Assembly: GCA_029259935.1 (NCBI GenBank)
Contig: JAJDEH010000196.1
Span: 1-64,000 of the forward strand
Origin: Planctomycetota bacterium
GTDB lineage: Bacteria; Planctomycetota; Planctomycetia; Pirellulales; Pirellulaceae
Direction of reading: 5' to 3'
DNA: 64,000 nt
How positions within the stretch are numbered: position 1 is the stretch's first letter; each line of letters begins with the position of its first letter. Under the pieces are notes generated by a model. That model was not told the DNA's origin. It did not search any database and saw only the letters and a list, made by a program, of their open reading frames with translations. A program made the position numbers and the translations under genes. This document shows, one piece after another, positions 17,842 to 27,020 of this stretch.

Positions 17842-19167
17842 ATGAATATTCGAACCAACTGCGAAGGGGTCACCCGCCGCGACTGTCTTCAACTGGGCCT
17901 GGGCGGACTTGTCGGCGGCGGCTTGGTGGGCGCGTTGCGAGCCACTGCCGGCGAAACCTCAAAGCAAAATGGTCGCCAAGCAACCGGCTGTATTTTGATT
18001 TGGATGGACGGCGGACCCACCCACTATGAAACCTTCGATCCCAAACCGGACGCGCCGGTCGAAATTCGCGGCGAGTTTGAACCGATCGCGACCAAGCTGC
18101 CGGGCGTTCATTATTCTCATCATATGAAGCGGTTGGCTTCGATCGCCGACAAGACGACGGTCATTCGGTCGATCCGGCACAACCAAGGCAACCACGGCGC
18201 GGGCAATCACTACATGATGACGGGCGCGCCGCCACGGATTCCCGTGGGATGCGGAGCCTTTGTCAGTTTCCATCCTAGTATGGGATCGACCGTCGCCCAT
18301 CAGCTTGGCGCGCCGAATGGCTTGCCCCCTTATTTCTCGATGCCCAGGATGTCGCGCAGCGGCGGCCCGCACTTTTTGGGACAAAAATTCGCGCCGTTCG
18401 TGGTGTCCGACGACCCCAACAGTTCTCGGTTTCGCGTCCGCGACGTGGCATTGCCGGCCGGCTTGGAGAATGACCGGTTCCTGGATCGTAAAGATATCAG
18501 GCGGCAAGTCGATCGAATGATGCGAATCAATGAAAAGTCCGCTGGCGATCCCGTCGTTTCCGTTGACGAGTTCTATCAGCAGGGCTATCAACTGATTACC
18601 TCGAAGGAAGCACAAGCCGCGTTCGATATTCACAGCGAGCCCGATCAACTACGCGATCGCTATGGCCGTAATAGCTTTGGCCAGCGGGCGCTGTTGGCGC
18701 GGCGTTTGGTCGCCGGGGGCGTACCATTTGTCACGCTGTATGATGGCGGCTGGGATCATCACACGAACATCTTTAGCAGCTTGAACAAACGCCTGCCCAG
18801 CTTTGAATCGTCGATCGCCGCACTGATCGAAGATCTAGACGAACGTGGCATGCTGGAAACGACGATGGTCATCGCCCTGGGAGAATTTGGCCGGACGCCC
18901 AAAGTGAACGCCCGTGGCGGCCGCGACCACTGGTCGAACGCGATGAGCGTGCTGTTTGCCGGCGGTGGGACCAAGGGCGGACAGATTATTGGTGCCACCG
19001 ACCGCAACGGCTACTCCGCCTCGGAACGTGTTCTTTCGCCAGAGAGTTTCGTCTCGACCGTCTATGCCAAGCTGGGAATTGCTCCCGGACAGATTCTGCA
19101 CACGCCAGAGGGTCGTCCCGCCCGCCTGGTAAGTGAGCCCAATCCAATTCGCGAATTGATGTCGTGA
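17842..19167 (+). CDS. DUF1501 protein, Tat-exported
   Basis: 441 residues. The N-terminus VTRRDCLQLGLGGLVGGGLVGAL is a twin-arginine signal, so the folded protein is exported. GCILIWMDGGPTHYETFDPKPD and TMVIALGEFGRTPKVNARGGRDHW are family hallmarks of DUF1501, a branch of the alkaline-phosphatase/sulfatase superfamily fold; the Asp, His and Gly-Arg-Asp-His residues could bind metal. It lies 73 bases after the DUF1549/1553 gene, the usual pairing, and the two are probably co-transcribed. Substrate unknown. Confidence 0.93.
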   Translation: MNIRTNCEGVTRRDCLQLGLGGLVGGGLVGALRATAGETSKQNGRQATGCILIWMDGGPTHYETFDPKPDAPVEIRGEFEPIATKLPGVHYSHHMKRLASIADKTTVIRSIRHNQGNHGAGNHYMMTGAPPRIPVGCGAFVSFHPSMGSTVAHQLGAPNGLPPYFSMPRMSRSGGPHFLGQKFAPFVVSDDPNSSRFRVRDVALPAGLENDRFLDRKDIRRQVDRMMRINEKSAGDPVVSVDEFYQQGYQLITSKEAQAAFDIHSEPDQLRDRYGRNSFGQRALLARRLVAGGVPFVTLYDGGWDHHTNIFSSLNKRLPSFESSIAALIEDLDERGMLETTMVIALGEFGRTPKVNARGGRDHWSNAMSVLFAGGGTKGGQIIGATDRNGYSASERVLSPESFVSTVYAKLGIAPGQILHTPEGRPARLVSEPNPIRELMS

Positions 19168-19239
19168 TGACTCCGGCAAGGCAGCCCGCCCCGTTGAACC
19201 CTCTTTAGCCGAGCCGGTGGCTTGTCGTGAGTTAAGCGA

Positions 19240-20856
19240 ATGAACAAATTGCGTCCCTCCATCGCGATCACACTCTTCCTGTTCTGTCAGATCGTCTCCA
19301 CCGCTGTCGCGGCTCCGCCGCAGTTGAAACACTTGCTTCCTTCAGGTGCAGCTCGTGGAAAAACGGTCGAAGTGACCGCGATCGGCACCTTTCCCAAGTG
19401 GCCTGTCAAAGTGTGGGTCGACCGCCAGGGTGTGCAAGTTGAAGCGGCCGAGGCTAAAGGCAAATTGAAGGTGACCGTCGACCCGAAGGCGGATGTTGGT
19501 GTTTACAGGATTCGAGTGCACGACGATCAGGGTGCCAGTGCGTTGCGGCCGTTGCTGGTCGGTTCGCTGCCCGAAGCGCTCGAGAAAGAACCGAATGACA
19601 CCTTGCAACAGCCGCAAGTTATAGAGCAGCCGGCAACGGTGAATGGCAAGCTGGCCAAAGCGGGCGATGTCGACGCTTATTCCGTCGAACTGCGCCGCGG
19701 TCAGACGCTGGTCGCCGCCATGGATGCCAACCGCTGGCTGGGATCGCCGATGGACGGTGTCTTGCAAATCTGTAACACCGACGGATTCGTGTTGGCGCAA
19801 AACGACGACGGGCGGGGTATCGATCCCCTGGTCGTCTTTCAAGTACCTCGCGACGGCACGTACCTTATCCGGACGTTCGCCTTTCCGCTGACTCCGAACA
19901 GCTCGATACGTTTTGCCGGGGGTGATGACTTTGTTTATCGGCTGACGGTCACCACGGGTGCTTTCGTCGACCACGCGTTTCCGTTGGCCCTTGCGGACGG
20001 CTCGTCCACGAAGCCCAAACTGAAACTCCACGGCTGGAACATTCCGCCGGACCTTCAAGAGATGGCGCAACCGACGGTCGCGGACCATTCGGCGGTGATG
20101 CTGGGGGGCCCGCAATTCGCCAGCACGCTGCGGTTGCCAATTCAAAAGCTTCCTTTGGTGGTCGCCGACGAACAGGCCGCCGCCCAACAACCGCAAGAGA
20201 TCACTCTGCCTGTGGTCATATCGGGGCGGCTGGAGGCTGACCGGGATGAGGACACGTTTGGCTTTTCTGCCACCAAGGGACAGAAGCTGGTGTTTCGGGC
20301 CGAAGCCAATTCGCTCGGGTACCCGACCGACCCGTTGCTTCGAATTCACGACGCCAACGGCAAGATGCTGAAAGAGATCGACGACGTTTCGAAACAGCGC
20401 GATTGCAAGTTGGATTTCACGGTACCGGCCGACGGCGCGTATCGCCTGTCGATTCAAAACCGTTTTCGCAGCGGTGGCTTCCGGCACGTCTATCGTTTGA
20501 CCGTCCAGGTTGCCCAGCCCGACTTTCAGTTAACGTTGGCCGCCGGCGAATTCATTGCCACGGTCGGTAAGCCGCTGGAGATCCCCATCACCATCAATCG
20601 GCAGCACGGCTACAACCAAGAGATTGAAATCTCGGCCGTTGGTCTGCCAGAAGGCGTTACCGCGACAACGGTCAAATCCGCCGCCAAGGGCGACACGGCG
20701 AAGTCGGTCAAGTTAGTGGTCAATGCCACGGCGCCGCACGAGGGCGCGCCATTCCGCATTGAAGGGAAAGCGGCTGAAAACGCAAGCCACGAAGCGACAT
20801 TTACTTCTGTTGGCGAAAGCCATCACGAGCCTTGGCTGACCGTGCGTGCTCCCTAG
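19240..20856 (+). CDS. Secreted protein with pre-peptidase (PPC) domains
   Basis: 538 residues with signal peptide (ITLFLFCQIVSTAVAA, cut before PPQ). A first Ig-like stretch (GAARGKTVEVTAIGTFPKWP) is followed by a pre-peptidase C-terminal type beta-sandwich at about 110-235 (KEPNDTLQQPQVIEQPATVNGKLAKAGDVDAYS and SIRFAGGDDFVYRLTV). A second follows at about 310-425 (GRLEADRDEDTFGFSATKGQKLVF). It ends in another Ig-like fold. It follows the DUF1501 gene by 72 bases on the same strand, completing a typical planctomycete trio. It probably helps binding at the cell surface; no catalytic site is seen. Its stop codon TAG (20854-20856) lies inside the end of the repeat element at 20853, so the original C-terminus may have been different. 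Confidence 0.88.
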   Translation: MNKLRPSIAITLFLFCQIVSTAVAAPPQLKHLLPSGAARGKTVEVTAIGTFPKWPVKVWVDRQGVQVEAAEAKGKLKVTVDPKADVGVYRIRVHDDQGASALRPLLVGSLPEALEKEPNDTLQQPQVIEQPATVNGKLAKAGDVDAYSVELRRGQTLVAAMDANRWLGSPMDGVLQICNTDGFVLAQNDDGRGIDPLVVFQVPRDGTYLIRTFAFPLTPNSSIRFAGGDDFVYRLTVTTGAFVDHAFPLALADGSSTKPKLKLHGWNIPPDLQEMAQPTVADHSAVMLGGPQFASTLRLPIQKLPLVVADEQAAAQQPQEITLPVVISGRLEADRDEDTFGFSATKGQKLVFRAEANSLGYPTDPLLRIHDANGKMLKEIDDVSKQRDCKLDFTVPADGAYRLSIQNRFRSGGFRHVYRLTVQVAQPDFQLTLAAGEFIATVGKPLEIPITINRQHGYNQEIEISAVGLPEGVTATTVKSAAKGDTAKSVKLVVNATAPHEGAPFRIEGKAAENASHEATFTSVGESHHEPWLTVRAP

Positions 20857-21000
20857 CAGCCTGTTGAAAAACCGATTGTGTAGGCCGGATCAAGCGAAGC
20901 GCTGCTCCGGCAGCCCTCAGGTTTCTTGAAATCCGGGATGCCGGAATATCGTCGCTTCGCTCCTCGGTCCGGCCTACTCATTCTTCAACAGACTGTTAAC
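20853..21000. mobile_element. Palindromic MITE-like element with imperfect terminal repeats
   Basis: About 148 bases without coding potential. Left end TAGCAGCCTGTTGAAAAAC (20854-20872) and right end 20980-21000 are imperfect inverted copies, the right one reading GTTAACAGTCTGTTGAAGAAT on the opposite strand. Inside, TAGGCCGG (20881-20888) pairs with CCGGCCTA (20969-20976), and CGAAGCG pairs with CGCTTCG. The left 20 bases recur exactly, inverted, at 31145-31164. A small non-autonomous transposable element or REP-type palindrome fits. No target duplication was resolved. Confidence 0.7.
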
Positions 21001-21141
21001 CGGTGGTGCGCCGAGAACCGCCTCACTGTCAGCACATTTGGTCTCTGTCACGCGTTCATCTGCTATACTTGCTTGAGGGTTGAAGTCTCGGGAAACGCAG
21101 CGTGACGCTCGACGATTCGTTGGTCTGGTGAGAGGAAGCAA

Positions 21142-22053
21142 ATGTATCTTTCCTTACTCTTGACAGTTGCTTTGTCGGCAAATGCGAAGTCATTGGAGCC
21201 TGGCGTGCAGACGCGGAATCTGAAGGTCGACGGGATAGAACGCAGCTATCTTGTCTACATGCCGGCGAAGAAACCGGCAGGCAAATCGTGGCCGGTCGTT
21301 TTGGCGTTTCATGGCGGGGCGACTAATGCCGACGTGATGATGCGCTCGACGGGGTTGAATGACAAAGCTGACAAAGAGGGATTCTTAGTTGTTTATCCCA
21401 ACGGAACGGGGCGCGTTGGTCGTATCTTGACGTTCAACGGAGGGAATTGCTGTGGCTATGCCCAGCGGAACAACATCGACGATGTCAAGTTTGTCGACAA
21501 GATTCTGGATGATTTAGCCGCGTCGACGGACATGGATGAGAAACGCGTGTTTGCCACCGGGATTTCCAACGGGGCAATCATCAGTTACCGGCTGGCATCG
21601 GAACTCTCTCACCGGATCGCAGCGATTGCTCCCGTGGCCGGGCCGATGGGGTCGAAGCAGTGCTCGCCAAAACACTCGGTGTCCGTTTGTCATTTTCATG
21701 GTACGGACGACCAGTTCGCGCCGCTCAAGGGTGGTCGCGGATCGAAAAGCCTATCGCAAACCGATTTCTACTCGGTCCAGCACTCCATTGACGCCTGGGT
21801 CAAAGCCAATCACTGTGAAGAGAAGCCCACGGTGACCAAGTTGCCGGTCAAAGTGAAGGATGGAACGAGCATCGAACGGCGAGTCCATGCGGGCGGACGC
21901 GACGGAGCGGAAGTCGTGCTGTATATGATTCACGGTGGCGGCCACACTTGGCCCGGACGGGAATTTCGCTTGCGTCGACTTGGAACATCGACCAAGAATC
22001 TGTCGGCCAACGACGTGATGTGGGAATTCTTCAAACGCCACGGCCGGCAATAG
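21142..22053 (+). CDS. Secreted polyhydroxybutyrate-depolymerase/feruloyl-esterase-like hydrolase
   Basis: 303 residues. Short signal peptide (MYLSLLLTVALSANAKS), then an alpha/beta-hydrolase of the LpqC/PHB-depolymerase type: VVLAFHGGATNADVM (oxyanion region), catalytic Ser in GISNGAIISY, Asp in FHGTDDQFAP, and His in GGGHTWPG. This triad layout matches family 1 carbohydrate esterases that cut feruloyl or polyester bonds outside the cell. GAGAGGAAG lies eight bases before ATG 21142. GGNCCGYAQRNNIDDVKFVDKILDDL is also typical. Substrate cannot be told. The TPR gene follows 25 bases later. Confidence 0.9.
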   Translation: MYLSLLLTVALSANAKSLEPGVQTRNLKVDGIERSYLVYMPAKKPAGKSWPVVLAFHGGATNADVMMRSTGLNDKADKEGFLVVYPNGTGRVGRILTFNGGNCCGYAQRNNIDDVKFVDKILDDLAASTDMDEKRVFATGISNGAIISYRLASELSHRIAAIAPVAGPMGSKQCSPKHSVSVCHFHGTDDQFAPLKGGRGSKSLSQTDFYSVQHSIDAWVKANHCEEKPTVTKLPVKVKDGTSIERRVHAGGRDGAEVVLYMIHGGGHTWPGREFRLRRLGTSTKNLSANDVMWEFFKRHGRQ

Positions 22054-22078
22054 GTACTCGAAAACAGAGAAGACGATC

Positions 22079-23485
22079 ATGACCGGTCTGCGTTTCAGAA
22101 TCCGGCAAGGCTATGTACGGCCCGCCTTGCTCGCCGTTGGGTTGTGCTGTTTCGCGGCGGCGTTCGGGTCGACTGCCAGCGCCCAGATCACCGCTCAGTT
22201 TCTTATCGGGCGATCGATAGAAAAAGCCGAACCCGGACAGTTCGCGGATGTGGATTCCGCCATCGCCTTATTTCAGGATGGCGATGTCCGAGGTGCCCGC
22301 GACCTGCTGGTGAAAGTTCGTCAACAGCACCAGCAATTGCCGCCGGTGGAGGTCATCGTTGCCCAATTGTTTTTCGCCACCAACCAGGTGGCGGCGGGGC
22401 GGGCGGAACTGGAACAGGCCGTCACGCGCCAGCCGACGGACCCGGAAGCCTATTACTTGTTTGCCGAATTGGCGCGACAGGAGCGGCGACTGGCCGATGC
22501 CGAGTCGATCTATTTGCGAAGCTTGGGCCTGGCCGATCAGCTCACGGGCAACGACTATCGCAAAACCAATCTACAAATCGGAAGTTATGCGGGGCTAGGT
22601 TCGATCGCCGCCTCGCGACGAAATTGGACACTGGCCGATCGATATGCCCAAGCGTGGGCCGCGCTCGAGCCGAAGTCCGTGGCCGCTCACCGTCAACTTG
22701 GCATGATGCAGTTCCGCCTGGGAGCTTACCAGAGTTCATTGCAGTCGTTTCAGAAAGCATTCGACATAAACCCGTCTTCACCGCGGCCCGAAATTGCCAT
22801 GGCCCTGATGTATGAAGAACTGGTCGTCGAGGGCGACAAAACTAAGCGCGGCAGCGCTCGTAATGCGATGAAACTAGCCGTAAAGAATGATCCCGACAGT
22901 TTGACTACGCGTCTAGCTGTGGCGCGCTGGGCGCTGGACGCCTGCGAAATTGACATGGCCGCTGAAAACGTCGACGCCGCTCGGAAGATCGACGCCGGCT
23001 CACTTGATGGCAAGATTCTGGCCGGTTTAGTCGCCCGCCACCGACAAGATGCGGCGACGGCGGAAAAGCAACTGCTTGCCGCCCACTTGCAGTCACCGTC
23101 CAGCTTTGTCGCGCTGATGCAGTTGGCTTTGGTGCTGATTGAGCAAAAGGACGAAGCCAAACGGCAACGGGCGTTGGGGTATGCCGAACTGTGCTTTCGT
23201 ACGCATCCCGACACCAGCCAGCCGCAAGGCCGCGAAGCCGCCATCACGATGGCCTGGGTTCTTTTTAATTTGGGACAAACCGCGCAGGCTCGAAATCTGG
23301 CCGAATCGACCGTGGTCATCGGATCGTTGGGCAACGAAAGTGCCTACTTGGCTGCCGAAATTTTGCACGCCAGTGGGCAGACCGAGGCCGCTCGGCAAAT
23401 CCTCGTCCCGGTGCTGGCGAATGGTCGTTGCTTCCCAACGAAAAAAGCGGCAGAAAAGCTGTTGGCGGACACTAAGAGCCAATAA
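22079..23485 (+). CDS. Exported TPR-repeat protein
   Basis: 468 residues with an N-terminal signal (LLAVGLCCFAAAFGSTASA, cut before QITAQ). The rest is alpha-helical with tetratricopeptide-type repeats: VEVIVAQLFFATNQVAAGRAELEQAV, EAYYLFAELARQERRLADAES, AHRQLGMMQFRLGAYQSSLQSFQKAFDINP. Such repeats are protein-binding scaffolds in the periplasm or at membranes. It starts 25 bases after the esterase stop, so the two may be one operon. The specific partner is not evident. Confidence 0.85.
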   Translation: MTGLRFRIRQGYVRPALLAVGLCCFAAAFGSTASAQITAQFLIGRSIEKAEPGQFADVDSAIALFQDGDVRGARDLLVKVRQQHQQLPPVEVIVAQLFFATNQVAAGRAELEQAVTRQPTDPEAYYLFAELARQERRLADAESIYLRSLGLADQLTGNDYRKTNLQIGSYAGLGSIAASRRNWTLADRYAQAWAALEPKSVAAHRQLGMMQFRLGAYQSSLQSFQKAFDINPSSPRPEIAMALMYEELVVEGDKTKRGSARNAMKLAVKNDPDSLTTRLAVARWALDACEIDMAAENVDAARKIDAGSLDGKILAGLVARHRQDAATAEKQLLAAHLQSPSSFVALMQLALVLIEQKDEAKRQRALGYAELCFRTHPDTSQPQGREAAITMAWVLFNLGQTAQARNLAESTVVIGSLGNESAYLAAEILHASGQTEAARQILVPVLANGRCFPTKKAAEKLLADTKSQ

Positions 23486-23625
23486 ATTGGATGCCCGTTC
23501 GCAATATCGAATCCAATTGCTCGAATTGACTTTTGGCCGCCTCGCGCGGATGTTTTGCTGGAAGTCCGTCCCCGACAAACGAGCATAGGTTGCAAAAGCC
23601 CTTTCCTACAGATCAAAACGTACAG

Positions 23626-23820
23626 ATGAACCACCCTAATCCTGGCATTGCCTACTTGTTGTGGCTATTGATCTTCTTTGGCTTCGCCGGAATTCACCGG
23701 TTTTATTCAGGGCGTTGGGTGACGGGGCTCCTTTGGTTGTTTACCGGCGGGCTGTTCTTGATCGGGCAGTTAGTCGACCTGTTTTTGATTCCCGGCCAAT
23801 GCGGTCGTCCCAAGTGGTAG
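23626..23820 (+). CDS. TM2-domain small membrane protein
   Basis: 64 residues. AYLLWLLIFFGFAGIHRFYSGRW then GLLWLFTGGLFLIGQLVDLFLIP is the TM2 fold: two membrane helices joined by a short turn with the conserved Gly-Xaa-His-Arg-Phe-Tyr motif. ATG 23626 gives the compact family length; an upstream frame to 23533 adds a non-matching part. Function of bacterial TM2 proteins is not established. Confidence 0.85.
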   Translation: MNHPNPGIAYLLWLLIFFGFAGIHRFYSGRWVTGLLWLFTGGLFLIGQLVDLFLIPGQCGRPKW

Positions 23821-23888
23821 GTTTGACGAGTTTACCCGCAAGGCGCATCGCGACCAAAGTTTTTGAAGTCGCCGTCCGCCGTGTCGGG

Positions 23889-25337
23889 TTAGGCGGATAG
23901 TTCATCAAGCGGCGTGCGCCACATGGGAAGGGTTGGAAACAGGGCGGCGGCGGTTTCCACGGCGACGCGAGTTGAAGCGCCTAATTTCCCCGAGGCGGCG
24001 GCTTCGGCAACATGAAGATGCCCCAATAGAAGCTGCATCAGTTGTGCATGCCCGCAGGTCACATAGCTGCGGCCAAGTTTGCCTTCGACCATTTTGACGC
24101 TACGTCGGCTACCGACCAGTCGGTACTTCTGGTCGTCGATCAACATTCCCAATTCGAAGGGCCGCGGCAGGTCGGAGAGTTTGGCTCGTTCATGAAATTG
24201 CGGACATAACGATCGCAAAAAGCCGATCGGATCGAACAGCTTCATCATAAAGGCCTCGCCATCGGCCGCTTCGTGGCAATAGAACTTGCCGCCCGATTGC
24301 TGAATCACTTCGTGTAACGGATCGTTGGACGGGCCATCGAATCGAACAAGATGGTAGTCGCGTTCGATCGCGTCGCCGCAGGCCCGCGCCAGTAGCCGCC
24401 GGGCCACATCGGGATGATTGGGGGAAGCCATCAATTCGGCGATTCGTCCGTCTTTCATGGCCGCATAGCCAACTATCGGCGTGAGCTGGTCGTCGAGTTC
24501 TAGTTTATCGGGACCCTCAATGGCGACGTAGATGCGGTCGTAGCCGCGCCGCGAGATCAGCCACCGCCAATAAGGCTCGCTACGGAGAAGGCCGCCATAG
24601 CCGGCGATCATGTTCGCGTCGTACAGCCGCAGCAGGGCCGCTTGTTCGACATGCCGCCACAAACGGATACTTAGCTGCTTGCCGGCGACGTCATGTCCCT
24701 GCAGATCGGAAAGCGCGACACCACACTTTTGCTCGCGCGACGAATCGAGGGCGCTGAGGTGGGACAGGATGTCTCGTGGCTTGGCGGTCGACCAGCAATG
24801 CCGGCCACAAACCGTCCAACCGCGACGGGAATAAAACTGAGGAGCGCGAGTCCGCAAAATGCCCAATTGCGATCCGCACTCGATCATCTGTTGATCGGCC
24901 GCTTTGAGCAGCGCGGTGGCAAAACCCTGGCCGCGAAACTCCGGCAGCGTCGCCACATCGGAAACGACCGAAATAGGAATCGATGTGGAACCGAAGTGCA
25001 TTTCCTGGTTGGCCAGTCGCAAGTGGGCCACCAGCCGGTCGCCCCGTTTGACGATCATCCGATCGCTAGGTTCGTACGATGGATTTTCGATTTGCGCCTG
25101 AAATTCCGCCGCGGACGGAGCGTGGAAGATGGTCGTCAGAAAATGATGGATCGAGGGATGGTCGCCTGCTCCGGCCGGTCTGAGAGTGAAACCTTCGGCC
25201 GGGGGCGGGAAGTGATGCGATGAGGTGGACTTGGTGGAAAGACGCCGAGCTGGGGCTGATTTGACATCACCCGAATCAAATCGGCTCGGACCAGCGTCCT
25301 CTTGGGGAGCAAGCCCAGTGGACAATGAAGAACTCAT
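23889..25337 (-). CDS. GNAT acetyltransferase, Eis-like three-domain type
   Basis: 482 residues. The N-terminal GNAT domain (about 50-190: FTLRPAGAGDHPSIHHFL, ISVVSDVATLPEFRGQGFATALLKA) has the acetyl-CoA pyrophosphate-binding (R/Q)GxG(F/A) signature as RGQGFA. A second helical/GNAT-like part follows (VALSDLQGHDVAGKQLSIRLWRHV onward). A C-terminal region of about 110 residues (FELGMLIDDQKYRLVG, LMQLLLGHL) looks like the sterol-carrier-protein-like tail of Eis-family enzymes. The Eis family acetylates amines; no substrate is evident here. About 45 N-terminal residues are Ser/Lys-rich and not matched. It follows the 536-residue protein after 72 bases on the same strand. Confidence 0.8.
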   Translation of the reverse strand: MSSSLSTGLAPQEDAGPSRFDSGDVKSAPARRLSTKSTSSHHFPPPAEGFTLRPAGAGDHPSIHHFLTTIFHAPSAAEFQAQIENPSYEPSDRMIVKRGDRLVAHLRLANQEMHFGSTSIPISVVSDVATLPEFRGQGFATALLKAADQQMIECGSQLGILRTRAPQFYSRRGWTVCGRHCWSTAKPRDILSHLSALDSSREQKCGVALSDLQGHDVAGKQLSIRLWRHVEQAALLRLYDANMIAGYGGLLRSEPYWRWLISRRGYDRIYVAIEGPDKLELDDQLTPIVGYAAMKDGRIAELMASPNHPDVARRLLARACGDAIERDYHLVRFDGPSNDPLHEVIQQSGGKFYCHEAADGEAFMMKLFDPIGFLRSLCPQFHERAKLSDLPRPFELGMLIDDQKYRLVGSRRSVKMVEGKLGRSYVTCGHAQLMQLLLGHLHVAEAAASGKLGASTRVAVETAAALFPTLPMWRTPLDELSA

Positions 25338-25409
25338 GTGCGAATCCCTTCCGCGAAAGTTGATCGCTCCGTCGCTAGACCTCTACTCTTCTATCCTCTG
25401 GCCTTTAGA

Positions 25410-27020
25410 TTACGTGCCGCGGGGGAAAAGTTCCAGTAGGCGCGGGAACAAAGTTTGTTTTGGAAACAAGCAAAAACTGAACTCACGCGACGCCAGCCGC
25501 GATTCCCGTTGAAGACCGGCCTTGATCGTCTGACGATTTGCTTGCAGTTGCCGTCGTGTTTCCGTCAGATACGGCTGTAAGTCGTGGTTGATTCGCGTGA
25601 TCTCACGATGCCGTTCCAAACGCTGGCCACGCGGCAATTGCGTTTCGATCCAGTGCTGCTTATCCGCGATAAGGTTGGACACATGCCCGCTGGGAGCGGG
25701 GACCAGATACTTTTCGGGGTGATAGTTTAGCTGGCGAAGCTGATGATCCAGATTGGCGAGGTCTTGCGGATCGACGTTGGGAACTTCGATTGGCAACATC
25801 ATGCTCGCCGTCAGCGTAAGGAATCGTGGTGGCTGGATGCCAAAGAACTTGCGGATAATCTGATCGGTGACTTCATCGTACTTGGCACCGCCAATCCCGT
25901 GCAAAAACAAATCGCTGAGAAATAAACGGCTGAACATGGTGGTGATTAGGGCTCGCGGCCGCAGTTTCACGCCTTCTCGCTCCAGCGCCGCAAGCTGCTC
26001 GACTGCCCGGTCGGCTGTACCTTCGGCGGTGAGCCCCAACGTTTTCCGCAGGTTGGCTCGATCCGTCAACTCCAGACGATCATCCAAAAATCGAACGAAC
26101 AGCCGCCGCCGGACGGGGTCGCGGATCGACCAGATCCACAACGGCGCTTCCAGCCATCCACTGTCGACTGCAAGATCGGGAACAGGGTGGGTTCGGCTCC
26201 GCAGGCCGTTGATACGGCGGTAGTCGCCCAGGGCACTATTGTAGGCATCCAAGAAGCGAGGAAGTTGTGCGAGCAGATGGAGGGCAAACCAGCGAAAGGC
26301 CGGTGACTGGCAAACTCGACTCAGCGGCAACTCCAGAGTTTGCAAGCCGAGATTTCCTTCCAAAATATGCCGCGACTGCGCCAAGCACTGGCCTAGATTC
26401 GCGGTCCGGTGCCGAATTTCGACGATGGGTTCCCAAAGTTCTGTGACCAGCGGGTCGTCGACCAAGGGCGCAATCCGCTGCTTGACCCGACTTGCGAAAG
26501 AGTAAAAGCACTCGTCATCGATAACCGCTCGCTCTTCAAATGCCGTTTCGCTTGTCGCCCCGTCAAAGGCAACGGAAGTAACTCGCGGCTCGTCGAGCGA
26601 GCCGGTCGGTACGCGAATCGACGAATCACGGGCGTCGTCGTTGTCAATCAGCAGATTCACCGCGCGGGCTTGGAACTGTTGGCCCAACTGCGACAGAGCG
26701 AAATTCTTCGACCACACACCGGCGTGAAACAATTGCGGCTGATGTCCCGACAACAGAATCGGTGAATCAGCCGGCGCGTCCGCGACGTCGCGATAGCTTT
26801 TGGTATAGTCTTCGGCGTCGCGAATCAGATCCTGTCTCGCCATCCGCGAAAGGCCTGATAGCGAGCGGCCTTGAACACCTGCGTCATGGCGTTCGATCAC
26901 ACTCTTATTTTGTGTGATGAGCGAACCTACGTCCGCGAGAGGCGGCTCAATCAGCGCCGCGCCATGTTGCCGGGGAGCGCGGAGCCGACGACGTGTGACT
27001 TCCTCGCTCATCAACGTCAT
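25410..27020 (-). CDS. Unassigned 536-residue protein, translationally coupled to a glycosyltransferase
   Basis: Start ATG 27020-27018 overlaps the stop of the upstream glycosyltransferase (TGA 27019-27017) as ATGA, so the two are coupled. The sequence has no signal peptide. SPILLSGHQPQLFHAGVWSKNFAL and VNLLIDNDDARDSSIRVP near the N-terminus recall, in order and spacing, the Gln-Gln-Xaa-Gly-Leu-Phe and acidic motifs of BshC (bacillithiol cysteine-adding enzyme). Identity looks low and I do not claim it. Later Arg-rich parts (IWSIRDPVRRRLFVRF, EVTDQIIRKFFGIQPP) are also conserved-looking. An enzyme acting with the glycosyltransferase and the downstream GNAT protein is a reasonable inference from the coupling. 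The upstream part of the frame (27230-27021) overlaps the glycosyltransferase and is rejected as coding. Confidence 0.7.
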   Translation of the reverse strand: MTLMSEEVTRRRLRAPRQHGAALIEPPLADVGSLITQNKSVIERHDAGVQGRSLSGLSRMARQDLIRDAEDYTKSYRDVADAPADSPILLSGHQPQLFHAGVWSKNFALSQLGQQFQARAVNLLIDNDDARDSSIRVPTGSLDEPRVTSVAFDGATSETAFEERAVIDDECFYSFASRVKQRIAPLVDDPLVTELWEPIVEIRHRTANLGQCLAQSRHILEGNLGLQTLELPLSRVCQSPAFRWFALHLLAQLPRFLDAYNSALGDYRRINGLRSRTHPVPDLAVDSGWLEAPLWIWSIRDPVRRRLFVRFLDDRLELTDRANLRKTLGLTAEGTADRAVEQLAALEREGVKLRPRALITTMFSRLFLSDLFLHGIGGAKYDEVTDQIIRKFFGIQPPRFLTLTASMMLPIEVPNVDPQDLANLDHQLRQLNYHPEKYLVPAPSGHVSNLIADKQHWIETQLPRGQRLERHREITRINHDLQPYLTETRRQLQANRQTIKAGLQRESRLASREFSFCLFPKQTLFPRLLELFPRGT

